Notes: a model not told the origin generated them from the sequence alone. A DNA stretch of 64,000 nucleotides from Bacillota bacterium (GCA_012727955.1 JAAYGB010000047.1:1-64000); one strand, 5' to 3'. Counted from the first letter of the stretch, positions 17,036 through 27,157 are shown. Program-made: numbers and translations.

Positions 17036-18792
17036 CCGGCGATGGAATCCTGAGCAGAGACCAGCTCCCAGTATTCACCCTTCCGGGCCATTAGACTTTC
17101 ATGGTTGCCCTGTTCTAGAATCCGGCCTTGTCCAATCACCACGATTTCATCGGCATTGCGGATGGTAGACAGGCGGTGGGCGATGACAAAGGAAGTTCTC
17201 CCCGCCAATAGTTTCTGCAACGCCTCCTGTACCCGTTGCTCTGTGACGGTATCGACGTGGGCAGTGGCTTCGTCCAAGATCAGGATCTTGGGATCCGCCA
17301 AGAGGGCTCTGGCAAAGGAAAGCAGTTGTCTTTGTCCCGTAGAGAAGTTACTGCCCCTTTCCGTCAGCAGGGTATCGAGGGTAACCTTCTGTTGCTGGAA
17401 GGACTCCTTGAGACCAACGGTTTCCAGTGCTGCCCATAGTTCTTCGTCGGTAGCATCGGGAGCACCGAAACGAAGGTTGTCCCGTAAAGTTCCCGAGAAG
17501 AGAAAGGGCTCCTGCAATACCAGTCCGACTTGCTGACGATAGCTGCTTAACTCCCGCTCCCAGATGTCATGACCATCGACCAGGATTTGTCCCTTCTGGG
17601 GTTGGTAAAACCGACAAAGCAAGTTGATAATCGAAGTCTTACCGGCACCGGTGTGTCCGACCAAGGCGATGGTCTGCCCCGGTTGAGCTTCTAGGTTGAT
17701 GTTCCTTAGGACCATCTCATCATCGGAGTACCCGAAGGTGATGTCCTTGAATTGCACGTGGCCCTTAATCTGAGGCATCGGTGGCAGCGAGGGATCTACC
17801 TCTGCTGGAGTAGAGAGAATATCGTGGATTCGTACTGCTCCCGCCAAGCCTCTTTGGATAATGCGGTAGGCCTGGGACAGTCCTCGCAAGGGACCAAAAA
17901 ACTGACCGGAATAGCCGATAAAGGCAATGAGCGTCCCTACGGTAGTAGAGCCATCAAGTACCCAGCGCCCTCCAAAGAACAACAGTGCTCCTACACTCAG
18001 AAACCAGTTTAAGTCCACCAGGGGCCAGAAATAGGCGTAAACACGCAGAGCGTAGAGGCTAGCATTCAGCAGACTGGCATTGTCCCGGGCAAAGCGATCT
18101 TCGAAGTATTCCTGGGCACCAAAAGCCTGGATTACCTTCACTCCGGAGATAGTCTCCTGGGAATTAGCATTGACCACCGAGGCCTGCTCCCGGACCTCAT
18201 CCTCTGCTCGGTGGATCCGATAGGATAAGAAGAACATGGCATATACCAAGAGGGGCAAAAGCGCCAGGGTAATCGCCGTGAGTCTCCAATCCAACCAGAT
18301 CATTACAGCTAGGAATCCAAAGAGCCGCAGGGTTTCTATCGAAGTATTGACAACCGCATTGCTCACCAGTTCCGAGAGGGCATCCACGTCACTGGTCAGT
18401 CGAGTAACCACCTTACCCACCGGGATCTTGTCAAACCAACTTACCGGCAACACCTGAAGCTTCTTGAACAAGTCTCGGCGGATGGCGCGGATGATGTCCT
18501 GTCCTACCTTGGCCATCAGTCGTGCCCTGATGGCCGTTGTCAGGTTCGCTACAATGAATAGCCCCGTGGCCAACAGAATTAGGCGAATTAGCCCCGCCCC
18601 GTCACCTACTGCGATGTACCGATCGATGGCGATTCGGGCGAACATCGGCAGCAGGATTCCAATCACCGCGCCGACAATCATCGCGAGGATCGCGATGGAT
18701 AGGGTGGATAGATGGGGGCGTAGGTAGGGATACAACTTCGTCAGGCTCCGAAAGGCGGATCTGCGATCCTGGACATAGTAATCATCTCTCAC
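17032..18792 (-). CDS. ABC exporter, consensus-site half (fused TMD-NBD)
   Basis: A 586-aa half-transporter with six transmembrane helices in the first ~310 residues and an NBD after ~340. Walker A is GHTGAGKTS, Walker B ILILDEATAHVD keeps the catalytic Glu, and the H-loop is AHRLST. The signature is FSTGQ instead of LSGGQ. With its partner (18782-20557) it forms one normal and one degenerate ATP site, the usual design of heterodimeric type IV exporters (BmrCD, TM287/288). The substrate is unknown, probably drugs or lipids. It is second in the operon, and its start overlaps the partner's end by 11 nt. Confidence 0.88.
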   Translation of the reverse strand: MRDDYYVQDRRSAFRSLTKLYPYLRPHLSTLSIAILAMIVGAVIGILLPMFARIAIDRYIAVGDGAGLIRLILLATGLFIVANLTTAIRARLMAKVGQDIIRAIRRDLFKKLQVLPVSWFDKIPVGKVVTRLTSDVDALSELVSNAVVNTSIETLRLFGFLAVMIWLDWRLTAITLALLPLLVYAMFFLSYRIHRAEDEVREQASVVNANSQETISGVKVIQAFGAQEYFEDRFARDNASLLNASLYALRVYAYFWPLVDLNWFLSVGALLFFGGRWVLDGSTTVGTLIAFIGYSGQFFGPLRGLSQAYRIIQRGLAGAVRIHDILSTPAEVDPSLPPMPQIKGHVQFKDITFGYSDDEMVLRNINLEAQPGQTIALVGHTGAGKTSIINLLCRFYQPQKGQILVDGHDIWERELSSYRQQVGLVLQEPFLFSGTLRDNLRFGAPDATDEELWAALETVGLKESFQQQKVTLDTLLTERGSNFSTGQRQLLSFARALLADPKILILDEATAHVDTVTEQRVQEALQKLLAGRTSFVIAHRLSTIRNADEIVVIGQGRILEQGNHESLMARKGEYWELVSAQDSIAG

Positions 18793-20557
18793 TGCCAGCC
18801 ACCTCCCCTACTGCCCTAGCACCGGAAGTCTGCATCCTTTGTACATGGTATAGATGCCGGTATAAGCCCTCTTGGGCCAGTAGTTCTTGATGTGTGCCTT
18901 GCTGCACCATCTCACCATCTTCCAAGACGACAATCTGATCCGCTTCCATAGCAGTGGAAACCCTTTGGGCGATGATCACTACCGTCCTGCCGGCAAAGAG
19001 CTGTTTGAGGGCCCGATTCAGCTCGGCTTCAGTCTTCACATCTAGACTCGATGAGGAGTCATCAAAGACTAGAATCTTGGGATCCCGCAGAAGGGCTCTA
19101 GCAATGGCAACTCGTTGCCGCTCCCCTCCCGACAGGCCTATTCCTCTTTCGCCCACTTCGGTTTCATAGGCTCGGGGCAGCTTTGTGATAAAACCTTTGG
19201 CCTGGGCCACTTCCGTGGCAAAATCCAGCTGTTGTTGCTCCACCCCGTAACCCATCGTCAGGTTGTCCCGCAAAGTAGAAGAGAAGAGGAAGTTGTCTTG
19301 AAAGACAAACCCAATCTGCCGCCGCAAGGCGTCTAAGTCCCAATCCCTGACATCGATGCCGTCGATCTTGACGCTGCCGGAAGTAGCGTCATAGAACCGG
19401 GGAATCAAATTGGCTACCGTGGTCTTACCGGAACCAGTAGTTCCGAGAATACAGACCGTTTGACCCGGCTTGATTTCTAAACTGAAGTTCTTGATGGCTT
19501 CCTCATCTTCGGTATAGGAAAATCCAACGTTTTCAAAGGTAATTCTGCCTTCAACGGGTTTATCGATCTTCTTTCCGTGATTGTTTCGCAGCACATCGGG
19601 CTCATCAAGCACCCGGAAAACCCGTCTGGCTCCGGCGGTGGCTCGCTGCAGCATTTCCGACAACCATCCGATGGAACGGATGGGCCAAATGAGAGATTCG
19701 GCAAAGTTCTGGAAGGCAATCATTGTGCCTAGGGTAATGTCACCGCGGATCACCATGAGCCCACCGGCCCCCAGCGCGATCCAACTGGCTGCCCCGCCGA
19801 GGAAGTCGAGCCCTGGATGCACCTTGCTGTTGAGGAAGGCAATGCGGAGATTGCTTCTATATAGATTCCCACTGGTGTTTGCAAACTTAGCTTCTTCCTC
19901 TTGGTTACGAACAAAGGCCTTGACCACTCGAATCCCCGATATGTTTTCCTGGGAGACAGTATGGAGTTCACCGGACTCATGTTGTACCCGGCGATACATC
20001 GGACCCACTATTTTACTGTAGGTTACTGCCAAGACAAGAAGGAAGGGAAAAGTGGCCAAGACGATCAAGGCAAAGAGTGCATGCAGCCGGAACATCGCGA
20101 CGATGATCCCAATAGCTGTCAGCCCGTTAACTACGATGAGCATCACCACAAATCCCGTTCCATCTCGGACAGCATCGACGTCCCTGGTGAGAACGCTCAT
20201 CAGATCTCCCGTCTTGGTTCGATCAAAAAAGGAGAAGGGGAGCTGGAGCAACCGCTTGATCAACAGCTGCCGGACGTCATGGCTGATGTAACTGCCCGTT
20301 GCCTCCTGGAAGTAGATTTCAACATAGACTCCTACCGATCGCACGATGGCCAGTAGGACAATCCACTTGACACCGGTGATCAGTGCAGTCATAGCCTCGC
20401 CCCCAGTGGCCAAGGCACTAAGGGAATCGAAAACTTGCTTCAGAAGTAGGGGAAGAATAATCAGCCCGAGGGAGTCGACGATGATACCTATCGCTGCGAC
20501 TATCCGCCTTCCCCACTGGTTTTTTGAGAGAAGAAATGCCCTCCAATAATCCCGCAC
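18782..20557 (-). CDS. ABC exporter, degenerate-site half (fused TMD-NBD)
   Basis: A 591-aa half-transporter, first gene of the pair. There are six membrane helices in the first ~320 residues, then the NBD. Walker A is GTTGSGKTT and the signature LSGGERQR is canonical. Walker B reads ILVFDDSSSSLD, with Asp in place of the catalytic Glu, and the switch His is Gln (AQRVSTAM). These replacements are typical of the regulatory half of heterodimeric exporters. The canonical signature completes the active site with the partner's Walker A/B. The GTG start is preceded by CTGGAGGGA. Confidence 0.88.
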   Translation of the reverse strand: MRDYWRAFLLSKNQWGRRIVAAIGIIVDSLGLIILPLLLKQVFDSLSALATGGEAMTALITGVKWIVLLAIVRSVGVYVEIYFQEATGSYISHDVRQLLIKRLLQLPFSFFDRTKTGDLMSVLTRDVDAVRDGTGFVVMLIVVNGLTAIGIIVAMFRLHALFALIVLATFPFLLVLAVTYSKIVGPMYRRVQHESGELHTVSQENISGIRVVKAFVRNQEEEAKFANTSGNLYRSNLRIAFLNSKVHPGLDFLGGAASWIALGAGGLMVIRGDITLGTMIAFQNFAESLIWPIRSIGWLSEMLQRATAGARRVFRVLDEPDVLRNNHGKKIDKPVEGRITFENVGFSYTEDEEAIKNFSLEIKPGQTVCILGTTGSGKTTVANLIPRFYDATSGSVKIDGIDVRDWDLDALRRQIGFVFQDNFLFSSTLRDNLTMGYGVEQQQLDFATEVAQAKGFITKLPRAYETEVGERGIGLSGGERQRVAIARALLRDPKILVFDDSSSSLDVKTEAELNRALKQLFAGRTVVIIAQRVSTAMEADQIVVLEDGEMVQQGTHQELLAQEGLYRHLYHVQRMQTSGARAVGEVAGSER

Positions 20558-20822
20558 CGGCGTGTCCCTCCAGTCAATTGGCTATAATGCCCAACCACTT
20601 TATCATGGGCCCCTGCAAAAAGCAAGGTAGGGTTTTCAGATTTATAAATTAGAATAAACAATTCCGGGCAAACGGGATAAAAGTCCCACAAATGCAGGAA
20701 AATGGGACCTCGGTCCCTAATTAATAGAAATTACAGTGCCATAAATTGGGACCATATGCAGTTTTTTGTAAGGTTTCCATAAATGCATAAATCTATGTTG
20801 CCTTTTATGGAGGTCGTTGGAC
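20558..20822. other. A+T-rich divergent upstream region of ABC exporter and exopolysaccharide genes
   Basis: This 265-bp gap holds no gene. It contains a short palindrome GGGACC/GGTCCC at 20704-20717, further TGGGACC-like boxes near 20702 and 20747, and CCATAAAT repeats near 20739 and 20778. These could be regulator sites for the export operon at 20823. No promoter hexamers match well enough to call. Confidence 0.4.
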
Positions 20823-23800
20823 ATGAGATTCTCACCAGGGAAAGTAGTATGGGTACTTGCAATAGCAATAGCTTTCGGTCTTGGAGTCGGATGTTCCAAG
20901 GCTCAGGAGTATACCCTGGGCCCTGGAGATGTTATTGCTATTACCGTGTGGGGACATGGGGAACTTTCTACAGTGGCCCCTGTACGACCCGATGGGAAAA
21001 TATCCCTACCCCTGGGTGAAGATCTACTAGTTGAGGGGCTTTCGGTTACAGCTGTGAGGGATAGGGTGGCTGATGTTCTCCGAGAGTATTTGCGGGAACC
21101 GAAAGTCTCCGTCAGAGTGGAGAGTTTTCGGACGATCCGAGTTCAAGTGCTGGGAGCGGTGCGGGCACCGGGATACTATCAGTTACCCCCCGATTCCGGT
21201 ATTATCGACGCTATCAGTCGTGCTGGGGGGACCTTGGAACAGTCGGATCTCGGTCGGGTAACCCTGACCAGTGTCAGTCAAGGAGAGGTCAGGGTTCTGG
21301 ATGTAAAGAGGCTTTTAGGTGGCCTTGAAGTAGATGGGCCACGGCTTTGCGATGGCGATATTATTCATATTCCGGAAGTGAGAAAGGCTTCGGTCTTAGG
21401 CGAGGTTAGGGCTCCGGGTTCCTACGTTATTGATGATGATTCTACCGTAGTAGAGTTACTGGCATTGGCGGGGGGAGCTACCTCTAGTGGTGATCTGGAG
21501 AATGCTGTCCTTACCAACAGCAGCAGTTCAGCCCCGGAAAGAACGTTAGATTTACACAGACTGCTGGCCAATGATGCTGAGGCAGCACGGTATCGGATCC
21601 ATCCAGGTGATATCTTATATATTCCCCCTAAGACAGAAGTAGTGATTTTAGGTGAGGTGGTTCGCCCAGGGGTCTATCCCATTAAGAGGGATACTCGGGT
21701 AATTGACCTGATTGGTCGGGCCGGGGGCCTAACCTCTTCGGCAAAACCGGAGGAGATCTTGATTACCCGGGCAACGGGAGAACACGTCGTGGTGAATTTG
21801 GAGCAAAGGAGCAACGCCGATGAGGATGCTGAGGCGGTACTTCAGGCGGGTGATGTGATCCTAGTTCATCGGCGACGCAGTATGGTCTCGGTGTTGGGTG
21901 AAGTTCGCAATCCTGGCGCCTATCCTATTGAGCCAGGGGATAAGCTACTGGATTTGCTTGCAAAGGCAGGCGGCTTGACGGAAGACGCCAATACTGCAGA
22001 AGTTAGTGTTACCTATACCAATGACCAGGGGATTCCGGTATCACGACAAATTGACTTGGGCCCATTGCTCAATCAGACCGATACCACTGGCAATATCGCT
22101 ATTAATGATAGCGGACTGATTGTGGTGCCAAAGATCGAGCGCCAAGTGTTGGTCTTGGGTGAGGTTAATCGACCGGGTTATTACTTACTCCATTCAGGCA
22201 CTCGTGTTCTAGATGTAATAGCAATGGCGGGAGATACCACCCCAGATGCCGATCTAGATAATGTTGTCTTGACGAGAACGAACCCTGACGGAAGCATTCA
22301 GTCAGTAACTATTCCCCTCAGTCAGGTAAAGGAGGGGTTATCTCTCAGTGACAATGTGACAGTTCAGCCTCGGGATGTAGTTATGGTACCCAAGGCTAGG
22401 ACTGAAGTCCTGATTCTCGGCGGCGTGAATAGACCGGGATCCTATCGAGTTGAGTCCGGAGACACCGTCCTTGATATCATTGCTCGAGCCGGTGGTTCCA
22501 CGGATTCAGCGGATCTGACTAGGGTGGCGATTACCAACAGAAAGCTAGAAGACCAGGAGACTATCTATATTGATATTTCCGACAGTATGACCAGCGGTCA
22601 GCCTGACCGGTATCCGGTGCAGGGTGGAGACACTATTGTCATTCCGGAAATAGTCAATCGGGTTACCGTTCTCGGTGAAGTGGTCCGGCCTGGTTCCTAT
22701 CCGCTGCAACCGCAAGAACGATTACTGGATGTGATTGCGAAGGCCGGTGGCCCTACGGATCGTGCAGATCTAGGGAATGTAAAATTAACTAGTACTAATG
22801 AGGCAGCAAGAACTATTGACCTGGAACATGTGATGCTAAGTCCGACCTCTGTTGCTAATGTCCAGTTGCGCGCTGGAGATGTCGTAGTGATCTCAGAGGC
22901 TCGACGGGAAGTAGTGGTTCTTGGTCAAGTTAGAAACCCGGGCACCTATACCTATCGGGAATCCGATACCGTACTAGATGCACTGGCTATGGCTGGCGGT
23001 GTTCTGCCGAACGCCGACACCACCGACGTTAAGCTGACACGTAGTGTTAGGGGACAGAGGGAAGCCAAGTCTCTAGACGTTCAGGCGATGCAGGCAGGAG
23101 ACCCAAGAACTGAAATTCCCGTACTGCAGACCGGTGACACCATCTATGTTCCCGAGGCAAATCGCAATGTCTTGGTCTTGGGGGCGGTGAATCGTCCAGG
23201 TGCCTACCCCTGGAAGGAGCAACTGTCAGTATTGGATCTGTTGGCCCTTGCCGGCGGGGCTCGAGATACGGCAAACCTGTCGGAAGCGGTACTTACCGGC
23301 AGGAAGGATCACTTTGGGCAAACCCTGGATCTCTCGGCTATCCTCGAAAACAGGGAGCCCGATCGGTGGCAGATACAACCGGGAGATACTCTATACGTGC
23401 CCCAGGCTAAGCAGGTGTTGGTCTTAGGTGAAGTGAATAGACCTGGTTCATATTATCTTCCTTTAGGCAGTACCCTGTTGGACGCTTTGGCAGCGGCCGG
23501 AGGTCCTCGAGATGGGGCGAATCTGGAAGAGATCACCTTAACCCGGCAGGGTGATAGAGAAAACAAAATATCGGTATTTGATTACAAAGTACTTACTACT
23601 ACGACCACAGAGGGCAACGTGTTGGTAAGTGGAGGAGATGTTGTTTTCGTACCCGAGGCCTCTAGACAGGTCCTAGTTCTCGGTGAGGTAGCAAGACCTG
23701 GTTTGTACCCGACTACGGAAAACATGGGCTTGATGGAAGCCATCGGTGCTGCTGGAGGTCCTACGGATAGGGCTGCATTACAGTCGGTAGGTCTTTTCCG

Positions 23801-23996
23801 CAACGGAGATCTAACAGCGGGAAGCGACTTCAGCATGGGCAAAGAGAAAAGGCTCTTTGTTGGTAACGCTGAGGAAAACCCGAAGATCTACGGCGGGGAC
23901 ATCGTCTTCGTACCGGAGACGCAGCGGCCTAATTGGAGTAAGATCTTCTCCTTTGTTGGAGGCATTAGTCTCTTCAAAGAGCTACTGGGCTGGTAA
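20823..23996 (+). CDS. Wza-like polysaccharide export protein with eleven SLBB repeats
   Basis: A 1057-aa secreted or envelope protein. A signal sequence (about 1-27, ending GVGCSKAQ; the Cys could be lipidated, though the lipobox is poor) precedes a Poly_export domain (YTLGPGDVIAITVWG to about 100). Eleven SLBB domains of ~85 aa follow, each starting with a [VI]LGxVxxPGxY motif and ending near A[GK]AGG. The protein ends in a hydrophobic/aromatic tail (WSKIFSFVGGISLFKELLGW). Wza has only two SLBB domains (in ~380 aa), so this one could span a wide periplasm or wall. ATG 20823 has GGAGGT at 20809-20814; the TTG at 20817 is too close to that site. It is first of the exopolysaccharide module. 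Confidence 0.88.
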   Translation: MRFSPGKVVWVLAIAIAFGLGVGCSKAQEYTLGPGDVIAITVWGHGELSTVAPVRPDGKISLPLGEDLLVEGLSVTAVRDRVADVLREYLREPKVSVRVESFRTIRVQVLGAVRAPGYYQLPPDSGIIDAISRAGGTLEQSDLGRVTLTSVSQGEVRVLDVKRLLGGLEVDGPRLCDGDIIHIPEVRKASVLGEVRAPGSYVIDDDSTVVELLALAGGATSSGDLENAVLTNSSSSAPERTLDLHRLLANDAEAARYRIHPGDILYIPPKTEVVILGEVVRPGVYPIKRDTRVIDLIGRAGGLTSSAKPEEILITRATGEHVVVNLEQRSNADEDAEAVLQAGDVILVHRRRSMVSVLGEVRNPGAYPIEPGDKLLDLLAKAGGLTEDANTAEVSVTYTNDQGIPVSRQIDLGPLLNQTDTTGNIAINDSGLIVVPKIERQVLVLGEVNRPGYYLLHSGTRVLDVIAMAGDTTPDADLDNVVLTRTNPDGSIQSVTIPLSQVKEGLSLSDNVTVQPRDVVMVPKARTEVLILGGVNRPGSYRVESGDTVLDIIARAGGSTDSADLTRVAITNRKLEDQETIYIDISDSMTSGQPDRYPVQGGDTIVIPEIVNRVTVLGEVVRPGSYPLQPQERLLDVIAKAGGPTDRADLGNVKLTSTNEAARTIDLEHVMLSPTSVANVQLRAGDVVVISEARREVVVLGQVRNPGTYTYRESDTVLDALAMAGGVLPNADTTDVKLTRSVRGQREAKSLDVQAMQAGDPRTEIPVLQTGDTIYVPEANRNVLVLGAVNRPGAYPWKEQLSVLDLLALAGGARDTANLSEAVLTGRKDHFGQTLDLSAILENREPDRWQIQPGDTLYVPQAKQVLVLGEVNRPGSYYLPLGSTLLDALAAAGGPRDGANLEEITLTRQGDRENKISVFDYKVLTTTTTEGNVLVSGGDVVFVPEASRQVLVLGEVARPGLYPTTENMGLMEAIGAAGGPTDRAALQSVGLFRNGDLTAGSDFSMGKEKRLFVGNAEENPKIYGGDIVFVPETQRPNWSKIFSFVGGISLFKELLGW

Positions 23997-24014
23997 GGGC
24001 AGGGGGTCGACGAT

Positions 24015-25442
24015 ATGGACAATGGACAGAGCTTTGAGGAAATTGACCTGAGGGATCTCTTCCGAATCCTTATAGGTCGGAAGTGGCTAATATTATTGGT
24101 TGTTGTCTTGGCAGTGGCAAGTGCCATAATCACCAATAATCTAACCACTCCGATCTATGAAGCCAGCACCACCGTTTTGCTCAAGAATGAAGGCGGAATA
24201 GGTGCTATGGCATTCTTGACCGGTGGAGCGGAAATGGGGCGAGATGCTCGGAATACCTATGTGGAGATTCTCAAGAGTCGGTCCCTAGCCCTAGCCGCGG
24301 CTGAACGGTTGGGTTTGGATTACACCATGGAGTCCGAGGAGCTGGATCGGCTGAGGAAGTCCATTACGGTACAACCGGTGCAGTCGGGAGATATCATCCG
24401 AGTTAGTGTGCAGTCTCCAGATCCCCATCAAGCGGTGGCGGTGTCTAACGCTCTAGTTGAAGCACTGCAGGATTACAGTAGAGACAGAAATCAGCTAGAG
24501 GCCCGCAGTGCTCGAGAGTTCATCGGTGAACAAATAGCTCTAGTGTCTGAAGATCTGTATAGGGCTGAGGAGGAACTCAAGAACTTTAAGGAAGAGAAGG
24601 GCGTACTTCTCCCCGCAGAAGTTTCTACAATCCTAGCCCGGCTTTCACAGTTGCAGGCACAAAAGGCAGAGGCAGAAGTTGGAGTTGGGGAAGCCCAAGT
24701 TCGTTTGAAACAGCTACGGGAGCGCCTATCCGATGAGCAGCGGGAAATTATAACCTCCACTACAATCTCCGTAAACCCATTGGTACAGCAATTTCGTTCT
24801 CGACTGGCGCAATTGGAGACGGAGTTGGCCGCTGCCCTTGAGACCTATACAGAGAAGCATCCCAGTGTAGTGGCCCTACGTTCTAAGATCGATAGTACCA
24901 AGGCCCAAATGGAGTCAGAGGTCGAAAACATAATTACAGCACAAACTCGAGCCCGAAACCCCATCTATCTACAGGTAATACAACAGATTGTCGAGCTAGA
25001 GGTGGAAGCAACGGCTCTGCAAGCTCGCAGTGAGTCTTTACAGGGGATTATCGCTGACTATGAAGAGCAGTTGCGGCAGTTGCCGGAGACAGAGCTGACC
25101 TTGGCTCGCCTAACTCGAGAGAAGATGGTGGCGGAAGAGCTATATTTGTTACTGGCTACCCGTCATGAGGAGATGAAGATTACCGAGGCGATGGAGCCCT
25201 CTAGTGTGCAGGTACTAGATCCGGCGATTCCGCCTCGCAGTCCAATCAAGCCCCGCAAAATGCTGAATTTGGCTATTTCCGGAGTTCTGGGCGTATTTGT
25301 AGGTGTTGGACTGGCCCTGTTGTTAGATTTTCTCGATATGTCTGTCAAGACCGAAGAGGACATCCGCCGACTCCTAGACGTTCCCGTATTGGGCCAGATT
25401 CCAGACTTGAAGCATGAAGTGAAGCGCAGTGGAAATAGATAG
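24015..25442 (+). CDS. Wzz/GumC-type polysaccharide co-polymerase
   Basis: A 475-aa inner-membrane chain-length regulator or kinase activator. Transmembrane helix 1 is about residues 26-45, followed by the Wzz domain. A long helical coiled-coil part (about 150-370) follows, and helix 2 comes after the Pro-rich PAIPPRSPIKPRKML motif at about 400. A short cytoplasmic tail (DMSVKTEEDIRRLLDVPVLG) would contact the tyrosine kinase encoded next. The kinase is a separate gene, as in Gram-positive CapA/CapB systems, although the coiled-coil length is more GumC-like. It starts 18 nt after the SLBB gene. Confidence 0.88.
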   Translation: MDNGQSFEEIDLRDLFRILIGRKWLILLVVVLAVASAIITNNLTTPIYEASTTVLLKNEGGIGAMAFLTGGAEMGRDARNTYVEILKSRSLALAAAERLGLDYTMESEELDRLRKSITVQPVQSGDIIRVSVQSPDPHQAVAVSNALVEALQDYSRDRNQLEARSAREFIGEQIALVSEDLYRAEEELKNFKEEKGVLLPAEVSTILARLSQLQAQKAEAEVGVGEAQVRLKQLRERLSDEQREIITSTTISVNPLVQQFRSRLAQLETELAAALETYTEKHPSVVALRSKIDSTKAQMESEVENIITAQTRARNPIYLQVIQQIVELEVEATALQARSESLQGIIADYEEQLRQLPETELTLARLTREKMVAEELYLLLATRHEEMKITEAMEPSSVQVLDPAIPPRSPIKPRKMLNLAISGVLGVFVGVGLALLLDFLDMSVKTEEDIRRLLDVPVLGQIPDLKHEVKRSGNR

Positions 25443-25478
25443 GGGAGTTAGGTCAGCAATGTTTCGGGAGATGGTGAA

Positions 25479-26180
25479 GTGGTACTAGATCGAAGAGAAT
25501 CCATTATCGTTAGGGAGAATCCCAAGTCCCCCGTCTCAGAGGCGTACAGGGTTCTTCGTACCAATCTTGAATTTGCCTCCCTCGATGGACAGTTGAAGTG
25601 CTTTCTATTCACCAGTTCAGGCCCCAATGAAGGTAAGTCGACAACGGTTTCCAATCTAGCTGTTGCAGCAGCCCAGACGGGGGCAAAGGTGTTACTGATC
25701 GATGGTGACTTGCGTAGCCCAACATTGCATCGGGTTTTCCAGTGTTCCAACCGGAAAGGCTTAACCAGTGTCCTAGTAGGCAGGGAGACCGCGGCCGAAG
25801 TGATTCAACAGCTCGACGAGGCCAACTTATTTCTCCTGCCCACCGGTCCAATTCCGCCCAATCCCGCAGAATTATTGGGTACAGAGCGCATGAAAGAGCT
25901 GTTGTCTCAGGTTCGGCAGGAGTATGACTATATTTATATTGATGCACCGCCGGTATTAGCGGTTACAGACGCGGCAGTGCTGTCCCGGAGAGTCGATGGG
26001 GTAATCTTGGTGGTAGCCAGTGGGATGACCCATAGGAAGGCCTTGATTGAAGCCAGGGATCGCTTGGCGAGAGTTAACGCCAACCTATTAGGCGTAGCCT
26101 TGGTTCGGGCTAAATTCGATTCAGAATATCAGTCATACTACTATTACTACTACAGTACAGAAGCAGCCGCTTTTGAGTAA
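25479..26180 (+). CDS. Bacterial tyrosine kinase (CpsD/CapB/YwqD family)
   Basis: A 233-aa BY-kinase that autophosphorylates and controls polysaccharide polymerisation with the Wzz-like partner. Walker A is SSGPNEGKST, Walker A' is LLIDGDLRSP, and Walker B is YIYIDAPP. The C-terminal tyrosine cluster (SEYQSYYYYYYSTE) is the autophosphorylation site. The start is GTG 25479 with GGGAG ~9 nt upstream. The CpsB-type phosphatase follows after a hairpin. Confidence 0.92.
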   Translation: MVLDRRESIIVRENPKSPVSEAYRVLRTNLEFASLDGQLKCFLFTSSGPNEGKSTTVSNLAVAAAQTGAKVLLIDGDLRSPTLHRVFQCSNRKGLTSVLVGRETAAEVIQQLDEANLFLLPTGPIPPNPAELLGTERMKELLSQVRQEYDYIYIDAPPVLAVTDAAVLSRRVDGVILVVASGMTHRKALIEARDRLARVNANLLGVALVRAKFDSEYQSYYYYYYSTEAAAFE

Positions 26181-26209
26181 AACTTTACCATAGGTAAGTG
26201 CGTGACCGT

Positions 26210-26246
26210 CACAGAGTCCCTTTGGTGACTTTGTGGGGGTTTTGTG
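26210..26246 (+). terminator. Hairpin between the tyrosine kinase and phosphatase genes
   Basis: CACAGAGTC (26210-26218) pairs with GACTTTGTG (26227-26235) with one G-U pair; GGGGGTTTTGTG follows. It could terminate or attenuate transcription inside the module. Confidence 0.55.
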
Positions 26247-26359
26247 TTATCTTGGGTCGGAGAATGACAACCTTCAAGGACTGCAATTTCCTGCCGATAC
26301 AATAGATTAGATAGTACGTGGAATTTACTAGGATACTCAATACAGTGGAGGCATTTGTC

Positions 26360-27157
26360 TTGATCGATATTCATTGTCACATATTACCGGCATTAGATGA
26401 TGGAGCGGAAAATTGGGATATCGCGGTGCAGATGGCTAGAATTGCTGCCGCTGACGGAGTAACCGATATTATTGCGACCCCACACATGGTACCTGAAAGT
26501 AAGTTTGTCCCCGAACCCCATCGGGTGAGGGAGTTAACCGATGAGTTGAATCAAAGACTTGACAGTCAAGGGATTCCGGTGACGATACATCCAGGTATGG
26601 AGGTGTACTTAACGCCGGAGACTCCCGATCTGCTGGAGGCGGGCCGTTTGTTGACGCTGGCCGATAGCGAATATCTGCTGGTGGAGCTGCCGGCCAATTC
26701 GGTACCACACTATGTGGATCAAGTCCTTTTCGAAATAATGCTTCAAGGCGTGAGACCGATTCTGGCTCATGTTGAGCGGAATCGTTCCTTGGCTACCGAT
26801 CATTTCCGGCTTCAAGAGTTACTGAACCGAGGTAACTTAGCACAGTTGAATGCCAGCAGCCTGATGGGCGGGCAAGGGCGTAAGGCTCAGTCCGTAGCCA
26901 AGGATCTGGTAAGAAGGGGATTGATCCAGTTCATCGCCAGTGATGGACATTCGCTTGGTCGGCGTAAACCTGTAATAGGAGATGCGGTAGAAGTACTGGG
27001 TAGGAAATTAGGTTCGGAAAGGGCTTACCAGCTAAGCATCGGAAACCCTCGGTCTGTGCTAGCAAATGAGTCGGTGACGCTATCGGACGGGGAAGCCGTC
27101 GATAGGTGGAATATCCTTGGACGTGTGAGAAGGGTAGTTCAGGACATTTTCCAGTAG
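26360..27157 (+). CDS. Protein-tyrosine phosphatase, CpsB/CapC/YwqE type (PHP family)
   Basis: A metal-dependent phosphatase (265 aa) expected to dephosphorylate the BY-kinase encoded upstream. The PHP-fold metal ligands begin at the very N terminus (DIHCHILPALDDGA) and continue as ATPHMVP, PGMEVYLTPE, AHVERN and ASDGHSLGRRKP. The frame is open from 26318, but GGAGG at 26347-26351 lies 8 nt before TTG 26360, which gives the usual family N terminus. The acting site is cytoplasmic. Confidence 0.9.
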   Translation: MIDIHCHILPALDDGAENWDIAVQMARIAAADGVTDIIATPHMVPESKFVPEPHRVRELTDELNQRLDSQGIPVTIHPGMEVYLTPETPDLLEAGRLLTLADSEYLLVELPANSVPHYVDQVLFEIMLQGVRPILAHVERNRSLATDHFRLQELLNRGNLAQLNASSLMGGQGRKAQSVAKDLVRRGLIQFIASDGHSLGRRKPVIGDAVEVLGRKLGSERAYQLSIGNPRSVLANESVTLSDGEAVDRWNILGRVRRVVQDIFQ

